64,000 nt of DNA, taken from assembly GCA_945870575.1 (NCBI GenBank), contig CAMBSK010000011.1, positions 1-64,000 on the forward strand, written 5' to 3'. The DNA is from Bordetella parapertussis (lineage in GTDB: Bacteria; Pseudomonadota; Gammaproteobacteria; Burkholderiales; Burkholderiaceae_C). Of the stretch, positions 47,406-56,473 are shown in pieces. The notes beneath the pieces were generated by a model. It did not search any database. It was not told where the DNA came from and saw only the letters and a list, made by a program, of their open reading frames with translations. Every line of letters starts with the position of its first letter. Within the stretch, counting starts at the first letter, position 1. A program made the position numbers and the translations under genes.

Positions 47406-49778
47406 ATGTACGAAGCAAACAACGCCAGCAGTCACAGACTGCACCAGTTTCTGGCCGATATGACCAGGCTGGTTGATACCGCCCCCCAAGAAGCCGAACT
47501 GCTGGCTCAAGGCCGTCGCATGTTGCAAAACCTGTTGCAACAGGACGATTGGCTGCACCCTGAACTGGCGCAAGCCCATCCCGCCCATTACCAGCAGTAC
47601 CTGATTTATGCCGATCCGCAAGACCGGTTCTCGGTGGTCAGCTTTGTCTGGGGACCGGGCCAGTCCACGCCCATCCATGATCACACCGTTTGGGGTTTGA
47701 TAGGCATGCTGCGCGGCAGCGAATCCTGTCAGCCTTACAGCCGCATGTCGGATGGCCGCTGGGTGCCGGCCGGTTTTCAAATTGACATGCTGCCCGGCGA
47801 CATCGAAGCCGTCTCGCCGCGCATAGGCGATGTGCATAAAGTATGGAACGCATTGCCCGGCCAGGTGTCCATCAGTATCCATGTGTATGGCGGCAACATC
47901 GGCAAGATAGAACGCCACAGTTACCGAGAAGACGGCACGCGCAGCAACTTCGTGTCCGGTTACTCTAATGTGCTGCCTGTGACGGCAGTTTCCCCAACTG
48001 CACTAGCACCAGTGGCCATGGCTTCGCAAACGCCGCAGGCGCCTGTGACAACCGCACCCCATGCACCGCACACATCCGCCGCGCCTTTAGCCTTGTTTGC
48101 GGATTCTTCAGCAACAGCTGATGCCACTGTGTCTGACAGACCACTTAATCAACTGCCGGACGACGCTTTCGACACAACCACGGCTGCTTATGCTGTCGCC
48201 ACCTTTCAAGACGTGCGCCAGACCTTGCTGGACAAACAGGAAATCGCTCTGGTCGATGTGCGCGAAGAAGACATTTATGCGCAAAGCCATCCGCTGTTTG
48301 CCGTCAACCTGTCTTATGGCCGCATCGAATGCGAAGCCCGCTTGCGCATACCGCGCCTGGACACTGCGTTGGTGTTGCTAGACAACGGCGAGGGTTTGAC
48401 GCTGCGTGCAGCACAGGTGTTGGCGCGCATGGGCTACACGCAGATAAGTACTCTTCAAAACGGTTTGAGCGGCTGGGCAGCCGCCGGCGGTGAGTTGTTC
48501 CGCGACGTCAATGTGCCCGGCAAAGCCTTCGGCGAACTGGTCGAATCCAAACGCAAGACACCGTCTATGTCGGCCACCGAGGTCAAGGCCTTGATCGACA
48601 GCGACGCCGACATGGTGGTGCTGGACGCCAGACGTTTTGACGAATACCAGACCATGAGCATCCCGGGCGCCATCAGCGTGCCCGGCGCGGAACTGGTGCT
48701 GCGTGCGCGCAGCCTGGCGCCAAGCGCAACCACACGCATCGTGGTGAACTGCGCGGGCCGCACGCGCAGCATCATCGGTACCCAATCGTTGGTGAACGCA
48801 GGCATCCCTAACCCTGTGTGCGCCTTGCGCAACGGCACCATAGGCTGGACGCTGGCTGGGCTGGCGCTGGAGCACAAAGCCAGTCAAGTTTTCGGCGAGG
48901 TCAACGACGCTGACCGCAAAAAAGCCGCTGCCTCTGCACTGGCGTTGCTGTTTCGCGCCGGCGTGCAACGCATAGACAAACAGGACTTGCAAGCCTTGCT
49001 AGCCGAGGCTACACGCAACACCTATGTGTTTGACGTTCGCACGCCCGAAGAGTTCGCGCTCGGTCATCTGCCTGGCGCGCGCAGCGCACCGGGCGGGCAA
49101 CTGGTGCAGGAAACCGACCACCATGTCGGTGTGCGCGGTGCGCGCATCGTGCTGTACGACGACGACGGGGTACGCGCCTCCATGACGGCCTCATGGCTGG
49201 CGCAAATGGGCTGGGATACTTACGTTCTCAAAGACCTCAAGCCCGGGGATTTGCAAGACACCGGCGTGCTTGATTACGCCTTGCCCGAGCCGCTGGCACC
49301 AGTGGCTGAAGTCGATCCGGTCACGCTCAAGGAATGGCTGGCCAACCGCAGCAACCTGAGCATGGTCATCGATGTGGGCGACAGCGCCACCTATATCAAA
49401 AGGCACATACCGGGCGCCTGGTGGCTGCTCAGATCACAACTGGCCCAGGACTTCAGCCGAGTGCACAAAGCCAACCGCTATGTGCTGACCTGTGCCGACG
49501 GGCGGGCTTCGCGTTACGCGGTCGCCGAATTGCAACCACTGCTGCGCTCAGGTGTGCAGGTGCTGTGGCTGAGCGGCGGCAATGCAGCCTGGATGGCGCA
49601 AGGTTTCAGCACCCAGCAAGGCGAGTCCTACCTGGCGAGTCCGCGGATTGACCGTTACCGCCGACCCTATGAAGGCACCGACAACCCGGCGCAGGCCATG
49701 CAAGCCTACCTGGACTGGGAATACGGCCTGGTAGAACAGCTGCGCAAGGACGGCAGCCACCATTTCAAAGTGATTTAG
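47406..49778 (+). CDS. Thiol dioxygenase (cysteine dioxygenase type) fused to four rhodanese domains
   Basis: This 790-aa cytoplasmic fusion has an N-terminal cupin thiol dioxygenase (about residues 1-185) with the iron ligands His91 and His93 in TPIHDHTVWG and His144 in GDVHKVW. A Pro/Ala/Thr-rich linker (about 195-240) follows, then four rhodanese domains (about 260-365, 380-490, 525-625 and 640-760). The expected catalytic Cys is present in domains 2 (VVNCAGRTRS) and 4 (VLTCADGRAS), while domains 1 (LLDNGEGLT) and 3 (LYDDDGVRA) lack it. Alternating active and inactive domains look like two tandem-type sulfurtransferases. It probably links thiol oxidation to persulfide transfer. Confidence 0.87.
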   Translation: MYEANNASSHRLHQFLADMTRLVDTAPQEAELLAQGRRMLQNLLQQDDWLHPELAQAHPAHYQQYLIYADPQDRFSVVSFVWGPGQSTPIHDHTVWGLIGMLRGSESCQPYSRMSDGRWVPAGFQIDMLPGDIEAVSPRIGDVHKVWNALPGQVSISIHVYGGNIGKIERHSYREDGTRSNFVSGYSNVLPVTAVSPTALAPVAMASQTPQAPVTTAPHAPHTSAAPLALFADSSATADATVSDRPLNQLPDDAFDTTTAAYAVATFQDVRQTLLDKQEIALVDVREEDIYAQSHPLFAVNLSYGRIECEARLRIPRLDTALVLLDNGEGLTLRAAQVLARMGYTQISTLQNGLSGWAAAGGELFRDVNVPGKAFGELVESKRKTPSMSATEVKALIDSDADMVVLDARRFDEYQTMSIPGAISVPGAELVLRARSLAPSATTRIVVNCAGRTRSIIGTQSLVNAGIPNPVCALRNGTIGWTLAGLALEHKASQVFGEVNDADRKKAAASALALLFRAGVQRIDKQDLQALLAEATRNTYVFDVRTPEEFALGHLPGARSAPGGQLVQETDHHVGVRGARIVLYDDDGVRASMTASWLAQMGWDTYVLKDLKPGDLQDTGVLDYALPEPLAPVAEVDPVTLKEWLANRSNLSMVIDVGDSATYIKRHIPGAWWLLRSQLAQDFSRVHKANRYVLTCADGRASRYAVAELQPLLRSGVQVLWLSGGNAAWMAQGFSTQQGESYLASPRIDRYRRPYEGTDNPAQAMQAYLDWEYGLVEQLRKDGSHHFKVI

Positions 49779-51003
49779 CCAAAGCCTGCACCCAAGCCAG
49801 TTGGCGCGGCAAACACACGGTTTGCAAGTCATAGCGTTCGATAGCTCGCGCTCGCGCCGCCTCACCCAAGCGCTGGCGTTCAGCGGGTTCATTCATCAAC
49901 CGGTTGATGCCTTGCACCCAGGCGGCTACATCAAAAAACGGCAGCAAGCGGCCGGTGACGCCGTGTTGAATCGCTTCGTGCACAGGCCCAGTGTCGCTGG
50001 CCAGAATGGCGCAACCGCTGCTCATGGCCTCTATCAAACTCCAGCTCAACACAAACGGGTAGGTCAGGTAGACATGAACCCGGCTGATTTGCAGCATGGT
50101 GAGGAACTGCGGGTAACTCAGCCTGCCCAGAAAATGCACGCGCTGCCAATCGCTGTCCGGGATTTGAGCGCGCACTTCGTCGATGAAGATTTGCTTCCAA
50201 GTTTTTCCCTCAGGCGCTTTGGCACCATAACTCACGCTGTCGCCGCCGACGATCAACACCTGCGCCTGCGGGCGCAGCCGCAGCACCCTGGGCAGGGCAC
50301 GCATAAAGATGTGGTATCCACGGTAGGGCTCGAGGTTGCGGCTGACAAAAGTCAGCACTTCGTCGTCCCGCGACCAACTGCGTCCATCCTCTAAGCTCAA
50401 CCTGGTAGCCGGGTCAGGCCGAATGGCGACGGTATCAATGCCGTCGTGCACCACCGTGATTTTTTCGCGCATGGACGGGTCATAGGTTTGCGCCTGCCAG
50501 TGGGTGGGCGAGACGGCTGCTTCCACGCTCTGATGCTGCAAAACGGCAACCGCATTTTTCAACAGCAAACGGCTGTCGGCACTGATTTCGGGTTTGGAGA
50601 ATTCTGGATCGAAATGCACATCCTGACCCTCGGACTGGTAGAACATTTCGTAAAACAAACCTAGGCGGGTGTCGGGCCAGACCTGTTTGATGAACAGGCT
50701 TTCGCCCCAGGACGGATGCGCAATCACCACATCCGGATAAAACCCCTGTTGCTTGAATTGCATAGCCCAATGCAACACCGCTTCGCCGCGAATGACCTTG
50801 GCTTCCACGTCGATGATCCACGGGTGAATCCCGGGCGTGCTGCTGCGTTTGGGGAAATAAGTATGCACCTGCACGCCTTGCCACAACATGCCGGGTTTGT
50901 TGGCCAGCAGCAGCGCATGCACTTCGTGGCCGGCAGCAGCCAGAGCCGGTGCCAGGTGTTTGAACTGACCCGGGAAATTTTGATGTAGAAAAAGAACCTT
51001 CAA
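49765..51003 (-). CDS. GT4-family glycosyltransferase
   Basis: This 412-aa protein has the GT-B layout. The N-terminal domain starts MKVLFLHQNFPGQFKHLAPALAAAGHEV, and the C-terminal domain has a FVSRNLEPYRGYHIFMRALP block near 222 and the donor-binding SWSLIEAMSSGCAILASDTGPVHEAI near 322. It transfers a sugar from a nucleotide or lipid donor, but acceptor and pathway cannot be deduced. No other polysaccharide genes are nearby. Its 3' end overlaps that of the dioxygenase-rhodanese gene by 14 bases on the other strand. Confidence 0.88.
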   Translation of the reverse strand: MKVLFLHQNFPGQFKHLAPALAAAGHEVHALLLANKPGMLWQGVQVHTYFPKRSSTPGIHPWIIDVEAKVIRGEAVLHWAMQFKQQGFYPDVVIAHPSWGESLFIKQVWPDTRLGLFYEMFYQSEGQDVHFDPEFSKPEISADSRLLLKNAVAVLQHQSVEAAVSPTHWQAQTYDPSMREKITVVHDGIDTVAIRPDPATRLSLEDGRSWSRDDEVLTFVSRNLEPYRGYHIFMRALPRVLRLRPQAQVLIVGGDSVSYGAKAPEGKTWKQIFIDEVRAQIPDSDWQRVHFLGRLSYPQFLTMLQISRVHVYLTYPFVLSWSLIEAMSSGCAILASDTGPVHEAIQHGVTGRLLPFFDVAAWVQGINRLMNEPAERQRLGEAARARAIERYDLQTVCLPRQLAWVQALAKSL

Positions 51004-51596
51004 TTGTCAGCAGCTCGGCCCCAGCTCATGCGTTGCAGCAAACCGTCACGCTTGACCAGCACGTGCCAGACCACGGCTGCCAGATGCAAGGCGATCAAAG
51101 CCATGAATAGGAGAGCAAAAAGTTCGTGCACTTCGCTCAACAAAGCTTTCATGTCCGGCTGCGGTTCAAACAAACGCGGCAACGTGTTGCCAAAGAACTT
51201 AATGGGGTATTGAGAAAAATTAGAACCAATGAAACCGGACAAGGGCATGGCCACCATACACACGTACATCAAACCGTGGTTCAACTTTGAGACGATGTGT
51301 TGCCAGGTGCCGGGCGCGGTGACTGCCGCAGGTGCCGGGTGGCTGATGCGCCAGCCCATTCGCCAAACAATAAACACTGCGATCACCAGGCCTATGGATT
51401 TGTGAATATTGAACCAGCCGCCCCGATAACCCGGCGGTTCTTTGGGCAGGTCTACCATCCACAGACCCAGCACCAATTGACCGATCAATGCCAGAGCCAG
51501 CAACCAGTGCAACAGCACCAGAATCCGGTCATAACGCTTTGTGTCAGCTTCGTGCGCGCCGGCGTCTGCATCAGAAATCAAGTTGTCGTTAGCCAT
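51000..51596 (-). CDS. Cytochrome b561-family membrane protein
   Basis: This 198-aa inner-membrane diheme b-type cytochrome has four helices carrying paired histidines: VLLHWLLALAL (helix 1), FNIHKSIGLVI (helix 2), KLNHGLMYVC (helix 3) and EVHELF ... HLAAVVWHVLV (helix 4). YPIKFFGN is typical of the bacterial CybB-like group. It may pass electrons from quinol or act as a superoxide:ubiquinone oxidoreductase. It overlaps the glycosyltransferase start by four bases. Confidence 0.9.
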   Translation of the reverse strand: MANDNLISDADAGAHEADTKRYDRILVLLHWLLALALIGQLVLGLWMVDLPKEPPGYRGGWFNIHKSIGLVIAVFIVWRMGWRISHPAPAAVTAPGTWQHIVSKLNHGLMYVCMVAMPLSGFIGSNFSQYPIKFFGNTLPRLFEPQPDMKALLSEVHELFALLFMALIALHLAAVVWHVLVKRDGLLQRMSWGRAADN

Positions 51597-51784
51597 GTCA
51601 GCGTCCGTTCAAAAAGAGAGTGCTAAGTGTGCCACGACTCAAGCGAAAGGCTCAATACCGTCATTCCCCCGAAAGTCGGCAGTACAGACGGCTAAGTTAT
51701 TATCCTGCCCACTCTTTGGCCGCTGCGGCTTTGGTTGCCATATTAAGCCGCAGACAATTGGCATTTTTTGACAGGTGGTTAGTT

Positions 51785-52465
51785 TTGAAGTCTTTTTTAA
51801 AGCGGCTTAAGACAGCCAATCCCAAGTGGGACGTAGAACCTTTGTGGTTTGAATGGCTGGTGTTGCTGGGTTTGTTTATTTTTTCCACTTGGTTGTTGGG
51901 CATCAAAGGCGTATGGCAGCTGCTAATCAGCTCTGACCCTACCGGCATCACGCTGGTCATCATCGTGGTGTTTGCGGTGTCCACCCTCTGGTGCGGTGTG
52001 CGATCGCGCGAACTCGCGCGTCAACGCCAACTGCTTGACAAGGCAGCCGCTCGCGGACTTGAAGGTCTGCTCAAAACCGAATGCTGGGCTGGTGAATACT
52101 GGGCCGCACTGGCCGCCAATCCTCAGGACAGCGGCGCTCCGTTGGATTTGCTGATGGAGAAAACCCATGGTCCGCATTCGACAGCCTGGTGGGTCAACGG
52201 GGTACAACTCAAACTGGGATTGCTGGGCAAGGTCATCGGGTTTTCTGTACTGGCCATGCAAATCGGTCAAATACAAAACTTCGACCCCAGCCAGGCGCAG
52301 GATTTGTTGCGCAACCTCACCTCAGGCCTGGGCGTGGCCTTGCTGACCACCATGGTCGGTCTGATCGGAAATATTTTGCTGGGCTTGCAACTCACACGCA
52401 TGGACCGCTTCGCCGACCAATTGCTGGGTCAGGCACAACGCCACGGATTGATCATCGGTCGCTGA
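51785..52465 (+). CDS. MotA/TolQ/ExbB-like proton-channel family protein
   Basis: This 226-aa membrane protein has two helices near the N-terminus (about residues 18-37 and 48-70), a cytoplasmic loop, and a TolQ/ExbB-type C-terminal pair: LGLLGKVIGFSVLAMQI near 150 and LTSGLGVALLTTMVGLIGNILLGLQL near 180. It is shorter than canonical MotA. The TTG at 51785 was chosen because AGGTGG lies six bases before it; a longer GTG form from 51620 adds a basic stretch without family character. It is the first gene of a four-gene unit upstream of the PQQ dehydrogenase. Confidence 0.7.
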   Translation: MKSFLKRLKTANPKWDVEPLWFEWLVLLGLFIFSTWLLGIKGVWQLLISSDPTGITLVIIVVFAVSTLWCGVRSRELARQRQLLDKAAARGLEGLLKTECWAGEYWAALAANPQDSGAPLDLLMEKTHGPHSTAWWVNGVQLKLGLLGKVIGFSVLAMQIGQIQNFDPSQAQDLLRNLTSGLGVALLTTMVGLIGNILLGLQLTRMDRFADQLLGQAQRHGLIIGR

Positions 52466-52480
52466 CGCGATTGACACGCC

Positions 52481-53110
52481 ATGCGCAAAAACCGTTTTTC
52501 CCGCGAGCCTGAGGTCGATCCTTTTTACGACATGTTGTTCAACATGCTGATCGCCTTCGTCTTTTGTTTCATCATTGCGCTGCTGGCCATGAACCCCAAG
52601 GCCACCAAAAGCGGGGACATTCCTGCCAAAGCCGAATTCATCATCACCTTGTCCTGGCCGGACATGGACCCGAATGACTTAGACCTGTGGTTGCAAGGCC
52701 CCTCCGGTGAAAGTGTGTGGTTTCGCAACCGCGAAGCCGATTTGATGCACCTGGATCGCGACGACCGCGGCAACTCCAACAACACCATCATGGTCAATGG
52801 CAATAAAGTGGTCAATCCCTTGCGCCAGGAAGTGGTGACCATACGCAGCATCGTGCCAGGTGAATACGTCATTAACGCGCACTATTACGAAACCAAAGAC
52901 ATAGACGCCAGTGACCCTAAAGCAGGCCAACCGGTGTTGGCAACGCTGTCCGTTATCAAGGTCAATCCCAAGGCCGAGGTGGTGTTTTACGGCCAGTCCA
53001 CGCTGCAAGCACGCGGCAAGGAAGTCACCATGGCCAGATTCACAGTTACTCCCGAAGGTGGTGTAGACAATGTCAACACCATCCCCAAAAACTTAATCAA
53101 GTCTTTCTGA
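52481..53110 (+). CDS. ExbD/MotB-like single-helix protein with a periplasmic domain
   Basis: The 209-aa product starts with a basic cytoplasmic tail, then DPFYDMLFNMLIAFVFCFIIALLAM, where Asp residues precede and enter the helix as in ExbD/TolR. The rest (about residues 45-209) is a periplasmic beta-rich domain with LSWPDMDPNDLDLWLQGPSG, reminiscent of the DUF2135/YfaP-like 'DxDLW' fold, instead of a peptidoglycan-binding OmpA domain. It follows the TolQ-like gene by 15 bases. A proton-motive partner pair is likely; the target is unknown. Confidence 0.65.
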   Translation: MRKNRFSREPEVDPFYDMLFNMLIAFVFCFIIALLAMNPKATKSGDIPAKAEFIITLSWPDMDPNDLDLWLQGPSGESVWFRNREADLMHLDRDDRGNSNNTIMVNGNKVVNPLRQEVVTIRSIVPGEYVINAHYYETKDIDASDPKAGQPVLATLSVIKVNPKAEVVFYGQSTLQARGKEVTMARFTVTPEGGVDNVNTIPKNLIKSF

Positions 53111-53111
53111 T

Positions 53112-53609
53112 ATGACGCTGACCTTCATCATTGTTTTTGCGCTCATCGCTTTGTTGTTGGCGTTGGCGCTGGTGTATTCCAACTGGCCGAACTGGCTCAA
53201 GGGTTTGCTGGCTCTGGCTGTCAGCTGTTTTTATTTCTTCGGTTTCGGCGCTGTGCATTCGCTGCTGGGTATTCCCAGCACCGACGCGCTGCCAGATCGT
53301 TTCGTCATGCTCGCCGCCTTGGTTGACGAGCCGCGCGGTAAATTCCCCGGTGCCTTGTATGTCTGGGTCACACCGATTGAAGAAGGCGAAAACTTTTTAC
53401 AACCGCGTGCTTACAGACTGCCCTATACACGTAGCTTGCACGAACAAATTTCGGATGGCATGCGCAAGGGCCGCGAAGGCGTGCCGCAAATGGGCACTGC
53501 TGAAGTCAAGCAAGGTAACGGCAAGGGCTCCAGTTGGCTCAACCCCGGCAGTGATGAACAAGAAGTCAAGATCATGGACTTGCCCACGCCTCAGGTGCCG
53601 GAAAAATGA
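53112..53609 (+). CDS. Hypothetical membrane-anchored protein in the TolQ/ExbD-like operon
   Basis: The family is not recognised. Two hydrophobic segments (about residues 2-22 and 29-52) lead to a periplasmic or cytoplasmic domain of about 110 aa containing YVWVTPIEEGENFLQPRAYRLPYTRSLHEQI and a Gly/Lys-rich stretch. It starts one base after the ExbD-like gene and overlaps the lipoprotein gene by four bases, so it is part of the same system. Confidence 0.6.
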   Translation: MTLTFIIVFALIALLLALALVYSNWPNWLKGLLALAVSCFYFFGFGAVHSLLGIPSTDALPDRFVMLAALVDEPRGKFPGALYVWVTPIEEGENFLQPRAYRLPYTRSLHEQISDGMRKGREGVPQMGTAEVKQGNGKGSSWLNPGSDEQEVKIMDLPTPQVPEK

Positions 53610-54328
53610 AGATGCGCATTTCCCTGCTTGCCCTGAGTGCTGCGCTTGTGCTCAGCGCCTGCGATCAACCGGTCAAAGAAAATGCCTTGTTCCCGCTGGC
53701 CGCCGGCAAAAGCTGGACTTACCAGGTTGAAACCGTGTATGACGAACCTGACGGTAAAACATTGCGCTACACACTGGAAATGCGCAACTTGGGCAGCGCG
53801 GCATTGGCCGACGGCAGCACCGCTTGGATACGCCGCAGCAGCAACGGCCATGAATACTGGCTAACCACTGACGATAAAGTCATTAGCCGCGTGGCCATGA
53901 AAATACCGACCAAAGGCCAGGCATACATGGACCCCGAGCCCCGCACCGTCTTGCCACAAGCGCCGACGCTTGGCAGCAGCTGGACCAGCACCACCGTGCC
54001 GTATTTTTTACGCCGCCGCAACGAACAACCCTCTGAATTCAGGTACCTGGATAAATTCAAAAATATGCCTATGGTTTTTACCGTGGCCGACATGGACGTC
54101 AAGATCAGCACACCGGCCGGGCAGTTTGAACACTGCATGCGGGTCGACAGCAAAATGGCCATGATGCTGTGGAACGATCAGGCCAACGCCTACAAGCCCA
54201 CGGACTTGACGACCCGCGAGTGGTACTGTCCGGATGTAGGTCTGGTGCAAGTGGAACGCGATGAGCCGACCACCGCCAAATTTTTTCAAGGCGGCAGCAT
54301 GCGCATGAAGCTGCTTCACTACGAGTGA
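53606..54328 (+). CDS. Hypothetical lipoprotein in the TolQ/ExbD-like operon
   Basis: This 240-aa protein has a lipoprotein signal with the lipobox LSAC (Cys19) followed by Asp, a residue that in enterobacteria favours inner-membrane retention. The mature domain is beta-rich (SWTYQVETVYDEPDGKTLRYTLEMRN near 37, FEHCMRVDSKMAMMLWN near 173). Family not recognised. The ATG overlaps the preceding stop (ATGA). It is followed by a 235-base gap and the PQQ dehydrogenase gene. Confidence 0.65.
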   Translation: MKMRISLLALSAALVLSACDQPVKENALFPLAAGKSWTYQVETVYDEPDGKTLRYTLEMRNLGSAALADGSTAWIRRSSNGHEYWLTTDDKVISRVAMKIPTKGQAYMDPEPRTVLPQAPTLGSSWTSTTVPYFLRRRNEQPSEFRYLDKFKNMPMVFTVADMDVKISTPAGQFEHCMRVDSKMAMMLWNDQANAYKPTDLTTREWYCPDVGLVQVERDEPTTAKFFQGGSMRMKLLHYE

Positions 54329-54505
54329 TCGATCGACCTTCAAGCTGTCGCTAGTCTTACGAGCGAAAAACACCATTGCTTCGCGCATTGAATTTTTTTC
54401 AATCATCCCTACATCAAACTGACATTTGAGTCTGTATCGTTTTGAGAAATTCAACCGCTTGAATAACCCAACTAGGGTTTGCACTAGGCAGGGTCTTATA
54501 CAAGT

Positions 54506-54541
54506 CTAGGAAAATTCCACTCGTTAGTTGTGTTCTCCTAG
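54506..54541. promoter_or_regulatory. Weak inverted repeat in the leader of the PQQ dehydrogenase gene
   Basis: CTAGGA (54506-54511) and TCCTAG (54536-54541) are perfect inverted copies 24 bases apart, 23 bases before the start codon. They could be a regulator site or part of a leader structure. An AAGGA ribosome-binding sequence follows. Evidence is limited to the symmetry. Confidence 0.25.
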
Positions 54542-54563
54542 TTAAAACCCTGAAGGATTTTTT

Positions 54564-56243
54564 ATGAAACTGTTAATTAAGTCAGTCGCATTGGCTGCTA
54601 CTTTGGGTGCTGCCGCCTTGGCCAGCGCCCAAAGCTGGCCAATTTACGGCGGCGACGCTGGCAATCAGCGTTACAGCCAAGCCGGTCAAATCACCCCGGC
54701 CAACGTCAACAAATTGAACGTCAAATGGGCGCTGCAACTCGGCACCAACCGTTCACAGGAATCCACACCTATTCTGGTGGGTGATACCCTGTACGTGACT
54801 TCTTCTTTCGGCCCGAAAAACGTTTTTGCTGTGAACGCAAAAACCGGTGAAGTCCGTTGGAAATACTCACCTGAAATGCCAAAAGGCGTTGATCAGTATG
54901 CTTGTTGCGACGTTGTCAACCGCGGCGTTTCTTACAACGACGGCAAGATTTTCTTTGGCCGCCTGGACGCACAAATCACTGCACTCGACGCCAAAACCGG
55001 CAAGGAAATCTGGACCTCTAAAGTGGTGGATTACACCCAAGGTTCCGCCATCACTTCACCCCCCACCCTTGTCAAGAACATGGTCATCACCGGCTTTGCC
55101 GGCGGTGAATACGGTGTTCGCGGCGCCATCGTCGCTTTGGACCAAGCCACCGGCAAGGAAATCTGGCGTACCCACACCGTTCCGCTCGGCAACGAAAAAA
55201 ATGCTGACACTTGGAAAGGTGACTCAGGCAAAACCGGCGGCGGCGCTGCATGGTTCGTCGGTTCTTACGATCCCAAGCTGAACCTGATTTACTACGGCAC
55301 CAGCAATCCTGCGCCTTGGTCTGCCATTGTTCGCGGCAATGACACTTCCGATGTCGGCAAGTTCACCAATCTGTACACGGCTTCTGTGGTGGCTATGAAC
55401 CCTGACACAGGCAACATCGTGTGGCACTACCAGTTCACACCGCATGATGCATGGGACTATGACGGCGTGAATGAATTGGTGCTGGCTGACCTGCCTATCG
55501 ACGGCAAGACAGTTCCGGTCCTGATGCAGGCTAACCGTAACGGCTTCTTCTACGTGATTGACCGCGCTAACGGCAAACTTCTGTCTGCCAAACAGTTCGT
55601 TGACGGCGTCAACTGGGCCACCGGCATCGACATGAAAACCGGCGCTCCTATCGAAACCGCTAACAACGAAAAGCGTCCTCGCCTGAAAAAATGGGCCAAA
55701 GACATTTGCCCCAACCTGATTGGCGGCAAAAACTGGATGCCTATGTCTTACAACCCCAAAACAGGCCTGGTCTACATCCCGACCATGAACCTGTGTATGG
55801 ACCTCGAAGGCCTTCAAGAAGACTACAAACGCGGCCAGTTCTACCTAGGCGTGAACTTTGACTTGAGCAAAGTCGGTGCCGGCGGCCACGGTGGCGGTTT
55901 GAAAGCATGGGACCCCGTCAAGCAAAAACAAGTGTGGTTCAACAAAGAAGAACTGCCTTTCAACGGCGGCACCATGACCACTTCTACCGGTCTGGTTTTC
56001 GCAGGTGACATCAAAGGCGTGTTCCGCGCCATGGACGCCAAAACCGGCAAAGAACTGTGGAAGTTCAACACAGGTTCCGGCATCACTGCTGCTCCTATGA
56101 CCTACACACTCGACGGCAAGCAATACCTTGCAGTCGTGTCAGGCCGCATACTATCTATCCCTGCGTTCTTCGGACCACTGGGCGAGAGAATGGTTGCAGC
56201 CAGCCCTGAAGGCGGCACATTGTTTGTGTTCGCTTTGAACTGA
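54564..56243 (+). CDS. PQQ-dependent alcohol dehydrogenase with lanthanide-type Asp-x-Asp signature
   Basis: This 559-aa periplasmic quinoprotein has a signal peptide (about residues 1-22) and the eight-bladed propeller with repeated W-motifs such as VNAKTGEVRWKYS and LDAKTGKEIWTS. Cys114-Cys115 (YACCDVV) is the vicinal disulfide over PQQ. The active-site block HDAWDYDGVNE has Asp298 (catalytic) and Asp300, the extra aspartate that marks lanthanide-dependent enzymes. Sequence around GGEYGVRG and HYQFTPHDAWDYDGVNE is closer to the PedH/ExaF alcohol branch than to strict XoxF. It is followed by a strong terminator and then by its probable electron-acceptor gene. Confidence 0.88.
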   Translation: MKLLIKSVALAATLGAAALASAQSWPIYGGDAGNQRYSQAGQITPANVNKLNVKWALQLGTNRSQESTPILVGDTLYVTSSFGPKNVFAVNAKTGEVRWKYSPEMPKGVDQYACCDVVNRGVSYNDGKIFFGRLDAQITALDAKTGKEIWTSKVVDYTQGSAITSPPTLVKNMVITGFAGGEYGVRGAIVALDQATGKEIWRTHTVPLGNEKNADTWKGDSGKTGGGAAWFVGSYDPKLNLIYYGTSNPAPWSAIVRGNDTSDVGKFTNLYTASVVAMNPDTGNIVWHYQFTPHDAWDYDGVNELVLADLPIDGKTVPVLMQANRNGFFYVIDRANGKLLSAKQFVDGVNWATGIDMKTGAPIETANNEKRPRLKKWAKDICPNLIGGKNWMPMSYNPKTGLVYIPTMNLCMDLEGLQEDYKRGQFYLGVNFDLSKVGAGGHGGGLKAWDPVKQKQVWFNKEELPFNGGTMTTSTGLVFAGDIKGVFRAMDAKTGKELWKFNTGSGITAAPMTYTLDGKQYLAVVSGRILSIPAFFGPLGERMVAASPEGGTLFVFALN

Positions 56244-56255
56244 TCTGACGTAAGT

Positions 56256-56287
56256 TAAAAACACCGCCCTCGGGCGGTGTTTTTTTA
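56256..56287 (+). terminator. Rho-independent terminator after the PQQ dehydrogenase gene
   Basis: ACACCGCC pairs with GGCGGTGT around a CTCG tetraloop (56261-56280), preceded by an A-run and followed by a run of seven T residues. It ends 44 bases after the stop codon and separates the dehydrogenase from the binding protein-cytochrome gene, so partial read-through or a second promoter is needed for the latter. Confidence 0.93.
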
Positions 56288-56473
56288 TCTGCACAAGAAG
56301 ACAATGCCAAAGCTAAGTTTCAAAACATTCTGCTCAAGCATCAATGAATGCTCAACAGCATTCAAGTTTCATACAGCCGAGTTTTTTGAAAGTTTGCTCA
56401 TCACGCGGATTGCTGCTTCACATTTTGACCCGCTGAATTCCAGCTTATTCCTTTCAACTTCAGGAGTTTTTAA

